A stretch of DNA of 64,000 bases from Diadophis punctatus similis (GCA_023053685.1 JALIGW010000002.1:163820534-163884533), one strand, 5' to 3'. Positions 11,038 to 22,497 are shown, counted from the stretch's first letter. Notes: generated by a model not told the origin, from the letters alone. Program-made: numbers and translations.

Positions 11038-11383
11038 CAGGGGCGGGTTGCTCACTTACCCATGCCAGTGCGCTGTGAGCGCATCTCCATGTTTCAGGCG
11101 CTCGCGTGCTCGCTACATGCACGCATCCCCTCGCATGATTTTGCTTCTGCGCATGCGCGGAAGCAAAATCTCACGAGGGGACGCACGCGCACATGAGATT
11201 TTGGCGCGATTTTGCTTCCGCGCATGCGCAGAAGCAAAATCGCCCAAAAATTATCAGAAAAAGATGGCGACGCACGCAACGGACCGGCGGAGAGGGCTCT
11301 GGAGCGGTCGCACGCAAATTGCACAATCGGCCGCTTTCTACCGGAGCTATACACTGGACAGCTCCGGCAGGAACCCATCACTG
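11038..11383 (+). mobile_element. Non-autonomous hAT, 346 bp, carries two GCGCATGCGC palindromes
   Basis: It begins CAGGGGCGGGTTGCTC and ends CAGGAACCCATCACTG. CTTTGGCA is perfectly duplicated (11030-11037, 11384-11391). The interior is CpG-rich and contains two copies of a near-palindrome around GCGCATGCGC (11149-11158, 11220-11229), each embedded in TTTTGCTTC...GAAGCAAAAT. It is sister to the element at 55398-55793. No coding capacity. Confidence 0.94.
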
Positions 11384-11488
11384 CTTTGGCACCACAATTG
11401 AGCAGTGTGACTTCTGAGGACTCCGAAGTTCACAGCATGGCAGCTGAGGTCTGCAAGTTTTGCTTCGCCCTGCCCTGTGCTTTGAATG

Positions 11489-11722
11489 AGCCTGTGGTGG
11501 CGCAGTGGTTAAAAGCAGCACTGCAATCTGAACTGCTAGTTCAGCAGTTCAGCTGTTCAAATCTCACCAGGCTCAAGGTTGACTCAGCCTTCCATCCTTC
11601 CGAGGTGGGTAAAATGAGGACCCAGATTGTTGGGGGCAATATGCTGAACTCTGTAAACCGCTTAGAGAGGGCTGTAAAGCACTATGAAGCGGTATATAAG
11701 TAAGTGCTATTGCTATTGCTAT
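11489..11722 (+). mobile_element. tRNA-derived SINE, little diverged
   Basis: Complete family structure from TGGTGGCGCAGTGGTTAAAA to the TTGCTATTGCT tail. The sequence is nearly the same as 8127-8366, so this is a relatively recent copy. Confidence 0.95.
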
Positions 11723-12521
11723 CTTTATGCTCCCAAAAGCTGGTGGAGATAATGAAGAACAGTTTTTGGTGTTCCTTCAAGTGTTGCATAGTTACAAGAA
11801 ACTCAGGCCAGGCCTACTACTTAGGGAAGAGTGCTGGGAAAGAGTCCAAATGGGACAGATACTCAAGGTAGCAGGGAGAATAGTGCTAGAGCCATGGGTT
11901 TAGTCATTCTGATACCGGCTTGCCTTCCCATCCATCCTTAGATCTGTCCCTGGGAGAAGACCTGGCAATTCCCCCAAAGAATTTCTATCTGGGACCATCT
12001 GATCTGATGGAAATGGAGGCTTCCCGTCTTCTGTGTCTTTCTGGAGACAGCCTGATTAAGAGGTAGTATTAGCCAGCAGCTTCTGCCTACGCAAATGTGC
12101 TCAATTATGCAGCACTAACATCTTTGTCATTCTAACCCCTCCAAAGCTCGGTGAACTTTTTTCTTTTAATATTAACTGTGTGTTGGTGTTCAGCCTGATA
12201 CACAATCTCTGTGGCCTCTCAGGATATAATGAGAACAACGAAAGGGGAGCTCTTCCTTCCTAAGCATTTGTGCAAATGGGAGAGGATTTAATGGTCGATT
12301 TTTAGCCTTTAACCAGATCCAAGGTTTAATGTGCTGAGGAGCTGGAAAAACACAAAGCCACTCCCTGAGAGCAAAGGGTATTTAATAAGCCATTTTGATT
12401 CTTCCAATGCCTTACAAAGCCAAATTCAGCACTAGCCATGCCATAGACCAAGTCACAAAAGCACACAAATCTTTTTATGTACAGTATATACTGTTATGTA
12501 AATATATATGCTTACACACCA
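11723..12521. other. Unassigned sequence
   Basis: No gene or repeat is supported. Confidence 0.45.
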
Positions 12522-12529
12522 GTGGTGGC

Positions 12530-12700
12530 ATTCAGTCGGTTCTATCTGGATCGGGCGAACCAGGAGTGCTGACTGCAGGTGGCCCCGCCCACCCACCCGG
12601 ACGTAAGCACGTTGCGTTTTTGACACTCTGCACATGCGCAGAAGGCTTTGCGCACTCACATTTGCGAACCGGTAGGGAAGGTAAGTGAATACTACCCCTA
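12530..12700 (+). mobile_element. Short non-autonomous hAT, 171 bp
   Basis: It starts CAGTGGTGGCATTC and ends GAATACTACCCCTA. The flanks are TTACACAC (12522-12529) and TTACATAC (12701-12708), 7 of 8 identical. The interior has ACATGCGCAGAAG and GCGAACCGGTAG motifs linking it to the other CCGGT-containing hATs. Confidence 0.85.
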
Positions 12701-12709
12701 TTACATACA

Positions 12710-12820
12710 GAGCGAGAGAGAGGGGGGGAGGGAGGGGGGGAGGGAGGGAGAGGGAGAGGGAGAGGGAAACGGAGACGGAGACGGAGACGGAGACGGAGAC
12801 GGAGACGGAGAGAGAGAGAG
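12710..12820. repeat. Purine minisatellite, (GGGA)n and (GGAGAC)n
   Basis: A strand-asymmetric polypurine tract moving from GAGG repeats into about eight GGAGAC hexamers. It begins directly at the right duplication of the preceding hAT. It could form triplex or other non-B DNA. Confidence 0.9.
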
Positions 12821-14839
12821 GATATAGAGGGACAGGAATAGGAAGGAACACTGTATTAAATAAGAATTCACTATTTTGTTGCACACCAACTTGTGTATTC
12901 AATATGATATCTTCCAAAGTTCTCAGTCTACTTTATCTCTATCTCACCACCTACTACTACTAGTAAGGATTTTGTTGCAGTTTTCCATTTCCCCCTCCCC
13001 ATGCAGTATGGATATCTGAAATAGCATATTTTTGGCAAAGGTCATTTCCCAGTTAAGGACTTCCAAGCTCAACATTTAATATTAAGTCACCTCAAGGGAG
13101 AAGCCTTTTAAAATCTCTGGGATAAGATGGTCAAGAAAAATGTATGTTTCGAAATGTTTGTTGGAGTGGTAAGGCCCTCTGGGAAGCTTCAGGATGAATG
13201 AGACAAGCATGGTAGACGGATTGCCAGGACCATGAAGCGTGACTATCCCGTGCCTCAAAATTTGAGATGTCCAACCAGGTGGTGCTTGAAATACCTGCCA
13301 TCAGAGCTATATTCCAAAAGTTCATGGAACTGAGTCCATGGAAGCCATTAGAAAATATTTGCTTTGTTTTCTGGTCCCCTTGAGAAGCGTTGAGCCACCA
13401 GTCCAATTCATGCATTAAGTTGAGGATTATGGAATGGTAGATAAGCAGTGCATCGCTGCACAGAAACAGGATTGAGCCAATCCATACTTTTTATAGGAAA
13501 GAAGGGTTTTACATGAATGAGCTTGAGCCCATTAGGTCAGTTACTGGACAGCTGCATCAGCCTTACAGGAGATGTTTAGTAGCCAGCTTGCTTGTAGCAC
13601 TGCATGTTTCAGTTTTAACTTCTAATCTCTGCCATAGCTTGGATCTCAGAACCAGCTAATCGTGTTCCCTTTTTTACTCTGTTTGTTACTGAAGTTGCCC
13701 TGGAACGAATGCATTGCCTGATCCTTGCCCAAGATATAGCAGAGAAGCCAGGCGAGGAATGGAAGATCCTCAGATGGTCTGTCTGCTCGAAGTTACTTTT
13801 GGCTACCTTTCAACACTGTGCTTTGGCTTCAGATAAATGTTGTTATCATGAAGTCCATTGCACTATGCTACACTCTGAAAAATCAAAACAACCAAATTGA
13901 TTCAGGAGCATTTGTTTCAGATCCAAAGTTCAAATGCCTGGTTAGAACTAACCTAAAAAAACACCCAGCCATTGGGGGATTCTAGTAGAATTGAGTTTGA
14001 TGATTGATGCTGCTGACCGTGAAGTCTGCAAATAGTGGCATAAAATTGGCCACCTAAGCTACTCAGGTAGTTTAAAGAATAAAGTGACAGGCTAAGAACC
14101 AAGCTAAGAGAGTGATGCTTCCTGTTCTGTTGCTATCTCCATGTAAACCTTGGGATGAGTTGTGTCCCTCTTATTATAGGTGTCTGCTTTCCTGACATGA
14201 TTTAAGACTGTTTCTAAAATATAGGGTTTGGGGATGGGGGTCATCAGTGCCAGTGCTGTGGGGCCCTGGGGCATTATAACCCTTATGGGCCATCGATAGA
14301 GTCTTCCCCTGTCTTCTCTCTTTGGGTCCAATCTGCCCCACAATCATCTATTTCATCTATTCATAGGTGCTTAGAAAGGGCAGATGAAGAAAGAAGTGAG
14401 GAGGAAGAGGATATGGTCACGAGCTTCCCAATGGGATATGGACCTCAGCAAGTATTTTGTTCTAGCAAATTCTGATCCTGTTTCTTGAGATCATCTTTGG
14501 AAGATCATTTCCAGGCCTACTTTGACATGGCTGAAGATTAGAAAAAGATTTAGGGAACAATCCTGTCTTTTTGGTACCAGGTGAAAAAAATCATACTTTT
14601 TCAGGCTGTTGTATTGTTTTTAACATGTGAGTTTTATATTGTATCTTGAGTTTTGTATTTTACCCTTGCTAAATCCCTGAAATATTCTAACGAACAAAAT
14701 GAAGGCATGCAACATCAACTGAGCTGCTACAAATTAAAAATCACTTACGGGTGCCTCTTCCTTGAGAAATTTGCCTCCAGTCTCTAATTTTATACTCTAA
14801 TACTAATTTCAACTATAAAAGAAATTGTCACATAAGCAT
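12821..14839. other. Unassigned 2-kb stretch, no gene supported
   Basis: Open frames of 60-95 codons (for example 13131-13415 and 14104-14343, both minus) show no family features I recognise. No known repeat is evident. Confidence 0.4.
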
Positions 14840-14847
14840 ATCTAGCG

Positions 14848-15051
14848 CAGGTGTGTCCAACCCCCCAGTCCATGGGCCACATACCGTCCTGGAGAGCTAA
14901 TTATGTGGTGCTACAAGATAATAAAAATTATTTCAAAAATAAAGGAAGTTTGTTATTTATATACATTAACTTTATATGCTTTCTATGTGGCCCAAGACAA
15001 TTCCTCTTCATTCAATGTGGCCCAGGCAAGCCAAAATTTTAGACAACCATG
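14848..15051 (+). mobile_element. hAT-like element, CAGGTGTGTCCAACC ends
   Basis: It starts CAGGTGTGTCCAACC and includes CATGGGCCACA and GTGGCCCA motifs typical of a widespread amniote hAT terminal region. It ends near AGACAACCATG. The flanks ATCTAGCG (14840-14847) and ATCTAGAT (15052-15059) share six bases. The terminal inverted repeat is imperfect, so it is old. Confidence 0.65.
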
Positions 15052-15059
15052 ATCTAGAT

Positions 15060-15179
15060 CAGTGTTTCACAACCTTGGCCACTTTAAGATGTGTGGACTT
15101 CAACTCCCAGAATTCCACAGCCAGCATAGGGAGTCAAAGTCCCCATATATCTTAAAGTTGCCAAGATTGAGAAACATTG
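15060..15179 (+). mobile_element. Palindromic hAT MITE (CAGTGTTTC type)
   Basis: It has the GTGGACTTCAACTCCCAGAA palindrome core with outer CAGTGTTTCACAACCTTGG and CCAAGATTGAGAAACATTG. Its left flank, ATCTAGAT (15052-15059), is also the right flank of the preceding element. Its right flank is ATCTCGAA (15180-15187). Confidence 0.75.
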
Positions 15180-15224
15180 ATCTCGAACATTGCTGCTAAC
15201 CACCCTCTTTGAGGGAACTCTTAT

Positions 15225-15609
15225 TTTATTTTATTTATTTATTTTTGTCAAGTACATATTGGTAATATACATATATATAACATTGTTTATACACATATGA
15301 TGGGTACTGATAAGAGGGAACATTAGGACAGGGACGGTAGGCACGCTGGTGCGCTTATGCACTCTCCTTACTGACCTCTTAGGAATCGGGTGAGGTCAAC
15401 AGTGGACAGTCTAAGGGTAAAGTTTTGGGGGTTTGGTGACGAAACCACAGAGTCAGGTAGTGAGTTCCAGGCATTTACTATTCTGTTGCTAAAGTCATAT
15501 TTTCTACAGTCAAGTTTGGAGCGGTTCACTTTGAGTTTGTATCTGTTGTGTGCTCGTGTATTGTTGTGGTTGAAGCTGAAGTAGTCGTTGACAGGAAGGA
15601 CGTTGAAGT
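15225..15609 (-). mobile_element. LINE 3' end with reverse-transcriptase C-terminal region
   Basis: On the minus strand, 82 open codons (15368-15616) end in the C-terminal block of a jockey-superclade (CR1/L2-like) ORF2. Visible pieces include NNTRAHNRYKL, FSNRIVNAWNSLPDSVV and LSTVDLTRFLRG. A 3' UTR and an ATTTT/TTTA-rich tail follow to about 15225. It is 5'-truncated at a hairpin (15610-15640). Exact clade is uncertain. Confidence 0.7.
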
Positions 15610-15640
15610 CTTTCAAAAGACTCTTGAAGTCTTTTGAAAG
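15610..15640. repeat. Perfect inverted repeat at the LINE truncation junction
   Basis: CTTTCAAAAGACT (15610-15622), a 5-bp spacer, then its exact reverse complement (15628-15640). Confidence 0.8.
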
Positions 15641-15660
15641 CAGGAGATGATTGAACTGTA

Positions 15661-16126
15661 CTATTGCTGCTAAGCACCATTGTATTAACTATCATGTTAA
15701 AATGGCCACCTTGTCTTTTAGGATTTTTATTTCTCATTTGGTTACTATCTCTGAGAATCCTGCACGTGAAGTTTAATCTCTTAAAGTTCAAGAAGGATCT
15801 TAAAATGCTTCTTTCTTCAGAATTGTTACAAAGGCAAAAGGAATTTCTTTATTTGATATAGATATATATTATGATTCACTCTTATTAGGAAATGTCTTAC
15901 AATGGTTATTATATGGTTTTATTGCTAGTTTACAATGTGTTCCTTTTTATTGCTTTGCTTGTAGTGCATTTATATATCAGCTGACACTAAATAAAAATTA
16001 CGATTACTACAGTTAGCAATAAATAGCTGAGGAGAATGGGCAGCCTCTCAGATTGTCCTTTGATCAAACTGGGTTCTCCTAAGATTGAAGAAGGAAGTGA
16101 TAAGAATAAAAGATAACTTTGATTAT
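15661..16126. other. Unassigned AT-rich sequence
   Basis: No gene is seen. This is the left flank of the L1 insertion. Confidence 0.4.
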
Positions 16127-16138
16127 GAATTCATTAGA

Positions 16139-16505
16139 TGGACTGTGCAGAGATGGATATGCTAACTAGAGAATTAAAAGAAAAAGAGGAATCTAATTTC
16201 TATAAAGCCTGGAACAAATTTTATAACTGGTTGAAAGAAAGAAGCAATTAATAATAAGAAAAAAGTTTAATGGTGTATAATCAAGTAACTATGTAAAGAT
16301 CTTAAATGTATATCGTATAATAGGAAAATATGTTTGAGAGCAATATGAATACTTAAGGAAACGATATGTAAAAAGAATACATCCGATAATAGCTTATGAT
16401 GGATAGGGGGCCACAAATGCCCCATTTGTTTGTTATATGCTCTGTTTTTTGAATGTTAAATGTTGTTGTTGTTTATTGTGTTTAATAAAAATTTATTTTA
16501 AAAAA
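16139..16505 (+). mobile_element. 5'-truncated L1 LINE with 12-bp target duplication
   Basis: GAATTCATTAGA is repeated exactly at 16127-16138 and 16506-16517. The insert begins in the last codons of ORF2 (readable: CAEMDMLTRELKEKEESNFY then KAWNKFYNWLKERSN, then stop). A 3' UTR and an AATAAA-containing A-rich end follow. The peptide aligns with the ORF2 end at 24797-25120. It is a textbook target-primed reverse transcription product. Confidence 0.92.
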
Positions 16506-16517
16506 GAATTCATTAGA

Positions 16518-17198
16518 ATTCAGAAGCTCGTGATAATTTCCTGATCAAAGTACTGCTGTGCCCTGTCCTCAGCCCCATGCAGCCTAACAGATTAATATAT
16601 CTGGGGTGATGAAAATTATTGTCCTGGTATCAGCTGTGCATGAAGTGCTCCTCAGAATCCTCTTCCAGCAGGAGGGAAAGTTTTGAAAAATGTTGCTAGA
16701 AGTGAGTCTGGATAGGATATGTACCCATCACAGACATGGGCAGAGCTCCCATCTGCCTCTTCAAAATAAATGGAGCCCCATAGGGATAAAAAGACTTTTC
16801 TTGGATAATGTCCCACCCTGTCCATATCTCTAAACAGAAACTCTGAAGTACATAGCATTGGCCTCCTGCACATTGTAACCGCTACATGGAGCTCTAAGCC
16901 AAAGAGGGGCATTATACAGTATATGCAGGGAACTGGTGCTACATTCTGGATGGTTGAGCATCTGGGTGTGTCTGCCTGTCTCCTTCTCTCTCATACAAAC
17001 ACACACACGTACAGATAGACACACATATTCTACTATTGCCAGTATGATTTTCTGCACCACTGTGGAACCCAAGGGTTGAACAAGTTCAATATACGGACTA
17101 CTGCTAAAGATAGGGAACATGTAGTTTTTCTTCTTAAAACTCTTTTCCATGCTGAAGTCTGATCTCTATTTCTATTTGGCAATGCAACCAGGTAGTTT
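16518..17198. other. Unassigned sequence
   Basis: No supported exon; a short interrupted CA/ACAC patch near 16998-17026. Confidence 0.4.
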
Positions 17199-17240
17199 CT
17201 ACTTACTTACTTACTTACTGACTGACTGACTGACTGACTG

Positions 17241-17279
<39 letters not shown>
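17199..17279. repeat. (TTAC)n / (TGAC)n tetranucleotide array
   Basis: About 20 tetranucleotides, TTAC-type on both sides of an inner TGAC block. It directly abuts the TA-flanked element that follows. Confidence 0.95.
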
Positions 17280-17281
<2 letters not shown>

Positions 17282-17283
<2 letters not shown>

Positions 17284-18276
17284 GTATTTTTCGGAGTATA
17301 AGATGCACCGAAGTATAAGACGCACCTTAGTTTTGGGGGAGGAAAACAAGGAAAACAGGCCTCTGCCTCCAAGCAATTTGCCAAACAGCAAACAGGAAAC
17401 AGCACAGATGATATACACTGTTTGTTGTGTATTTCTGTGCATGTATGCCTGACCATGGAAATAGCAAAGAATTGGAGAAATGTACATTATGCCAGAAAGT
17501 TTTCTTAAATGTAGTCACACTAACTGCTCCCAATTATTTAAATAGATCTACTCCAAGGTAACTAAACTCTAATACTAAACAGGACACTGTTACATTTCAG
17601 ACTATACTTGTACAGAGCTGTTAAAATTAATTAAAATTTCTGGAAGTATACATTATTCTCTATTATTTAAAAGAAGATACAATAGCACTGGGCCTCTTCA
17701 GAGCAAGCATTTATTTTTAAAAGCTTCTATATTTTGTTAAGTTGTCTAGATTTACAGGGAACTGCAACCTTGGCAACTTTAAGACTTTTGGACTTCAACT
17801 CCCAAAATTCCACAGCCAGCAAAGCTAACAAAGCTGGCTGTGGAATTCTGGGAGTTGAAGTCCACAAGTCTTAAAATTGCCCATGGCTCTAGAACAATAA
17901 TAAAGCAGTCTTTAAAAAATAAGTCTAATAATTTGAACATTCTACAGACATTTATAGTTATTCACTTACCCCCTTCCATCCAGTTCAGCAAAAAATAAAA
18001 ATCTGCGCGTCTCTCCCAGCTATTTGCCTTTGCAGTTTCAGTTTCACTTTCATTTTCCCATGTGGCAAATCAGCTGTAGATCGGGAAGTGCTAGTGACTT
18101 TCTTGGCTTTATAGGCTCTTCCCTCTTTCCTGCAAGCAGGTAAATTGCTGGAAGACAGAGGCCAAAGGGTGGGGGTGGCTGGGTGGGTGGTACTACATTC
18201 GGTGTATAAGACGCACCCAAGTTTTCACCCTCTTTTGGGGGGTAAAAAGGTGCATCTTATACCCCGAAAAATACTG
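17282..18276 (+). mobile_element. TA-flanked palindromic-end DNA element, copy 1
   Basis: The left end CTGTATTTTTCGGAGTATAA is inverted at the right end (TTATACCCCGAAAAATACTG). TA lies immediately outside both ends (17280-17281, 18277-18278). TGCACC/GACGCACC boxes follow each end. It is homologous along its length to 20927-21864, apart from a MITE at 17753-17887. TA targeting suggests a Tc1/mariner-type non-autonomous element, but the TIR itself contains TA, so the duplication length is ambiguous. No transposase frame. Confidence 0.8.
17753..17887 (+). mobile_element. Palindromic hAT MITE nested in copy 1
   Basis: The core TTGGACTTCAACTCCCAAAA is mirrored by CTGGGAGTTGAAGTCCAC. The homologous site in the second element (about 21437-21447) is uninterrupted. 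TCTAGA is repeated at 17745-17750 and 17888-17893 (6 of 8 over the full octamer). Confidence 0.88.
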
Positions 18277-18278
18277 TA

Positions 18279-19449
18279 CTTACTAGATTTGTATAACCAC
18301 ACATCTCACACACTAGCCTTCTTCAATGGTGAAGTGCCTAGCAAATCTTTCTCTCCTCTCTCACAGTCCTTTCTATATGCTTCTATATTACAGAGGCAAA
18401 AACTATTTGCCAATCCTAATGAAGCCCCAATAATTGAAAACTATTCTGAGCATGTGCCGTTTTGTCTTTTAAAACTCTCATAAATCACAGAACCATCTAG
18501 ATTGCAGGAATAAAAAAAGAGTTTGCTTCCACAGCCTTGCGGCTAAACATGCTTACTTTTGTTGTAGAAAAAGATCTCCTACTTTGAAAGCAAAGCTAAT
18601 AACATGAGCAAGCTGGGACTGTGGGAATTGAGGCCAATCTATCTGAAAGGCACCACTTGGGGAAGGCTGATTTGTCAAATATGCCTGGGAACTCCAGCCT
18701 GCATCAGACAAGAAATCGTAATGATGTATAATTTTGTTGGGGAAACTATTTGTAAGGTGAAGATATAAATCTCTTTACAAAAACAAAACAAAACACTAAA
18801 TATGCATGGATCAGAGCCAAAGGTACAGGTAAAAAAATGAAACGATATGAGGAAAGGAAATAAGCCATGAACCTGAAAAAGAATTGTAATCACAAATAAG
18901 AACTTCTCTTGCCTTTTGTGAATTGGATATTCTGTCTGCATCCAGCCAAATGGATGTGAACATCAAACTTCCTTTAAGAAGCTGGCTACTGGGTCTTTCC
19001 AAAGGGGGGGTTCTAGGTATTATGTTGGCTCTTTTAACCTAATTGCAAGAAACTTCAAATTCTGAATTAAACAGCTGGAAAAAGAACCCATTTTCCCACT
19101 TACATGTTTCCTGATCTTCCTTGAAAAGTTCAGAGATTTCGGAGTCCAAGAGACAAATTGGACCATGGGGAATTAGTCTTTATTAAAAGCAAAGGACTTA
19201 AGAAAGAGTCACATGCAGCGTGTATCCACTATGTCTAAAAATTGAATGTTTCTTGTTTCGACCATATTTTAAGAAGATCAATGTTGTTGTTTTAATTAGT
19301 TGCCACTATATTTCTAACATTATCTCCACTTGTATCTCATCCGTTCACCCAGGAAATCAATACTCTTCGCAGATTCAATATGTGGAAATACACTGCTTAA
19401 AGAAAGACCCTGTCACACAGTTGTGTCGTGATTTTTTTTAAAGATTTAT
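18279..19449. other. Unassigned sequence
   Basis: Open frames of 60-112 codons show no recognisable families. No exon-like segment is supported. Confidence 0.4.
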
Positions 19450-20215
19450 TATTAGAGTTGGAAGGGACCTTGTAGGTCATCTAGTCCAACCCCCTGCTCA
19501 AGCAGGAGTTCCTACACCATTCGAGACAGATGGCAGTCCAGTCTCTCCTTGAAGGTCGCAAGTGTTGGGGCTCTCACAACCTCTGCTGGCAAGCTGTTCC
19601 ACTGGTTGATCACTCTCACCATCAGAAAGTTTCTCCTCACTTCCAGGTTGAATCTCTCCTTGGTCAGCTTCCATCCATTATTCCTTGTTTGGCTTTCTGG
19701 TGCCATAGAGAACAGCCTAACCCCCTCCTCTCTGTGGCATCCCCTCAAATATTGGAACACTGCTATCATGTCACCCCTGGTCCTTCTCTTCGCCAGACTG
19801 GCCAAGCTCAGTTCCTGCAACCGCTCTTTGTATGTTTTATTTTCCAGACCCTTTATCATCCTGGTTGCTCTCTTCTGCACTTTCTCTAGGGTTTCAATGT
19901 CTTTTTTGTAGTGTGGTGACCAAAACAGGATGCAGTACTCTAGGTGTGGTCTGATCAAAGCTTTATAGAGTGGCACTAGTACCTCTCTGGTCCTTGATTG
20001 TATCCCTCTATTTATGCAGCTCAGGACTGCGTTGGCCTTTTTGGCTGCTGCTGCACACTGCTGGCTCATATTTAGTTGGCTGTCTACCAGGACTCCAAGA
20101 TCCCTCTCGCAATCGCTGCTATTGAGTATGGTTTCGCCCAGTTTGTATGTATATTTTTGATTCTTCTTGCCTAGGTGCAGAGTTTTACTTTTCTCTGTGT
20201 TAAATTTCATTTAAC
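19450..20215 (-). mobile_element. CR1-clade LINE, ORF2 3' end and 3' UTR
   Basis: The minus strand carries 232 uninterrupted codons (19512-20210) of the CR1 ORF2 C-terminus. Recognisable pieces include NTEKSKTLHLG, ERDLGVLVDSQLNMSQQC, YKALIRPHLEYC, LEKVQKRATRMIKGL, RRTRGDMIAVFQYL and NQWNSLPAEVV. The polymerase active-site motif lies upstream and is missing (5' truncation). The 3' UTR contains the conserved antisense GTCATCTAGTCCAACCCC. The intact frame suggests a relatively young copy. Confidence 0.94.
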
Positions 20216-20481
20216 AAGTACACAGTGATGTGACCCTCGAGCTCACTTATAAAGGCATTAGGAGAAAAATCCCAGCTGTTGACCTATGTGTTCCTCTGTA
20301 TCTCTAAGAAAACATCTGCTGGAAGACTATTCCTATGTGACATCACCAAGGTCAGGATTTCCGCTCTTACTCAAGCAGCAACTAGTGAACAGGGATGGCA
20401 AGACTGAAGGGGTGACGTCAGATTAAAAAGTTTATTTCCCCCCACTATTATTGTGTAGTGGTATATTAAGCCTTAGGTCTA

Positions 20482-20905
20482 CAAGTAGTCCTCAACTTAT
20501 GACCACAACTGGAATCAGAATTTCCATTGATAAGCAAGCAAGGCGGCAGTTAATGAGTCATGGCCAATTTTATGAACTTTTTGCCATGGTTGTTGAGCAA
20601 GTCACTGCAATTAAGTGAGTCATGCAATCATTGAGTGTATCCAGCTTTGCCCATTGGCTTTGCTTGTTGGAAGCCAATTGGGAAGGTCCCAAATGCTTAT
20701 CACATGACCCCAGGATGCTACAACCGATATATACGGTAAGATTAGTTATACAATACAACATAAACACATGCACAGTTACCAAGTGCCCAAATTTTGATTA
20801 CATGACACCATGGAGATGCTACAATGCTCATAAGTGTGAGGTCTGGTTGTAAGTCACTTTTTTCAGTGCCATTGTAACTTTGAGCTGTCACTAAACAAAG
20901 GGTCC
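20482..20905 (+). mobile_element. Dispersed DNA element, GTAGTCCTCAACTTA family
   Basis: It starts TACAAGTAGTCCTCAACTTATGACC and contains CACATGACCCCAGGATGC and GCAATTAAGTGAGTCATG motifs shared with 22313-23038 and 54553-54780. Its ends are short inverted repeats of the AGTCC type. Probably an old non-autonomous mariner-like element; superfamily not proven. Confidence 0.55.
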
Positions 20906-20926
20906 CTGCATAGGGTCAGATATTTA

Positions 20927-21864
20927 CCGTATTTTTCAGAGTATAAGACGCACCGGAGTAAAGAGGCATCTTAATTTTGAGGGCGGAAAACAAGGGGGGG
21001 GAATTCTGCCTCTGCCTCCCAGCAATTTGCCTCCCAGCAAACAGCAAACAGTACAGATGATATACACTGTTTACTGTGTATTTCTGTGCATGTGTGTCTG
21101 ACCCATAGAAATAGCAAAGAATTGGAGAAATGTATATTATGGCAGTATATTAATGCCAGAAAGTTTTCTTAAATGTAGTCACACTAACTCCTCCCAATTA
21201 TTTAAATAGATCTACTCCAAACATGACTAAGTCAGGGTCTAACTCAGCTGCCTTATCTTAATACTAAAACAGGACACTGTTACATTTCAGACTATACTTG
21301 TACAGATTCTGTTAAAATTGATGTGGCTTTCTGGAAGTATACATTATTCTCTGCTATTTAAAAGAAGATACAAACGCACTGGGCCTCTTCAGAGCAAGCA
21401 TTTATTTTAAAAAGCTTCTTCATTTTGTTAAGTTGTCTAGAACAATAATAAAGCAGTCTTTAAAAAAATAAGTCTAATAATTTGAATATTCTACAGACAT
21501 TTATAGTTATTGACTTACCTCCTTGCATCCAGTTTCAGCAGTCTGAATAGCACAAGAAAATAAAATTCTGCCTCTGCCTCTGCCTCTCCCTCCCAGCAAT
21601 TTGCCTCCTTGCAGTTAGTTTCAGTTTCATTTTAGCACGTGGCCAGGCCTGCTGCCTCACTCAGCTGAGAGTCGGGAAGCTGATAATGAGTTGCTTGGCT
21701 TAACAGGCTCTGTTCTGTTTGTTGCAAGGAGGTAAATTGCTGGGAGGCAGAAGCCAAAGGGTGAGGGTGGCTGGGTGGGGCTACATTCGGTGTATAAGAC
21801 TCACCCAAGTTTTCACCCTCTTTTGGGGGGTAAAAAGGTGCGTCTTATACTTCGAAAAATACGG
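20927..21864 (+). mobile_element. TA-flanked palindromic-end DNA element, copy 2
   Basis: It starts CCGTATTTTTCAGAGTATAA, ends TTATACTTCGAAAAATACGG, and is bracketed by TA (20925-20926, 21865-21866). It is collinear with 17282-18276 and lacks the nested MITE, so it serves as the empty-site reference. Internal AAATTGCTGGGAGGCAGA-type motifs form secondary inverted repeats. Non-coding. Confidence 0.82.
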
Positions 21865-21866
21865 TA

Positions 21867-22310
21867 TATAAGACAGAAAATTAACTAGATTGGTTTCCCC
21901 TGATTCAGTAATCTTAGGCATCTGTGATAATAACAAAATGATGAAATGTGCAACATCAAAGAAGCCCCCCACCCTCTTTCATACCTGCACTGCAATATTG
22001 CACCCAGGCATGTAAGGGGCAGAGTTGCAACCCTGCAGCACACATATTGTCACTTGTCCGTCATCCCCCCACCCTCCTGGTGATACTACTGCTTTAGACA
22101 GAAATGATATCTGGTGGTTTCATATAACCTATTAACCCAAAAGATAATGTGATTCATTTGGATTTAGCCTTGCAAAATGTGTGAACCAAGGACTGATGCT
22201 TTCCACAGCATGATTTAGGATTTGGCATAATGTATGAGCCCAGCTGTTTGTCCCTCAGTCAGTCAACTATGGTTCATTTACAGTAATCATGATGTGTGAC
22301 CCCAATCAGT
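21867..22310. other. Unassigned sequence
   Basis: No gene or confident repeat. Confidence 0.4.
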
Positions 22311-22497
22311 ACTGGTAGTCCTCGACTTACAGCAATTCATTTAGTGGCCGTTCAACATTACAACGGCACTAAAAAAAGTGACTTGTGACCATTTTTCACA
22401 CTTGGCAACTGACTCATATTTATGATGCTTGCATTGTCCTGGGGTCATGTGATCACTTTTGCAAGCAAAGTCAATGGGGAAGCCTAATTTAACTTAA

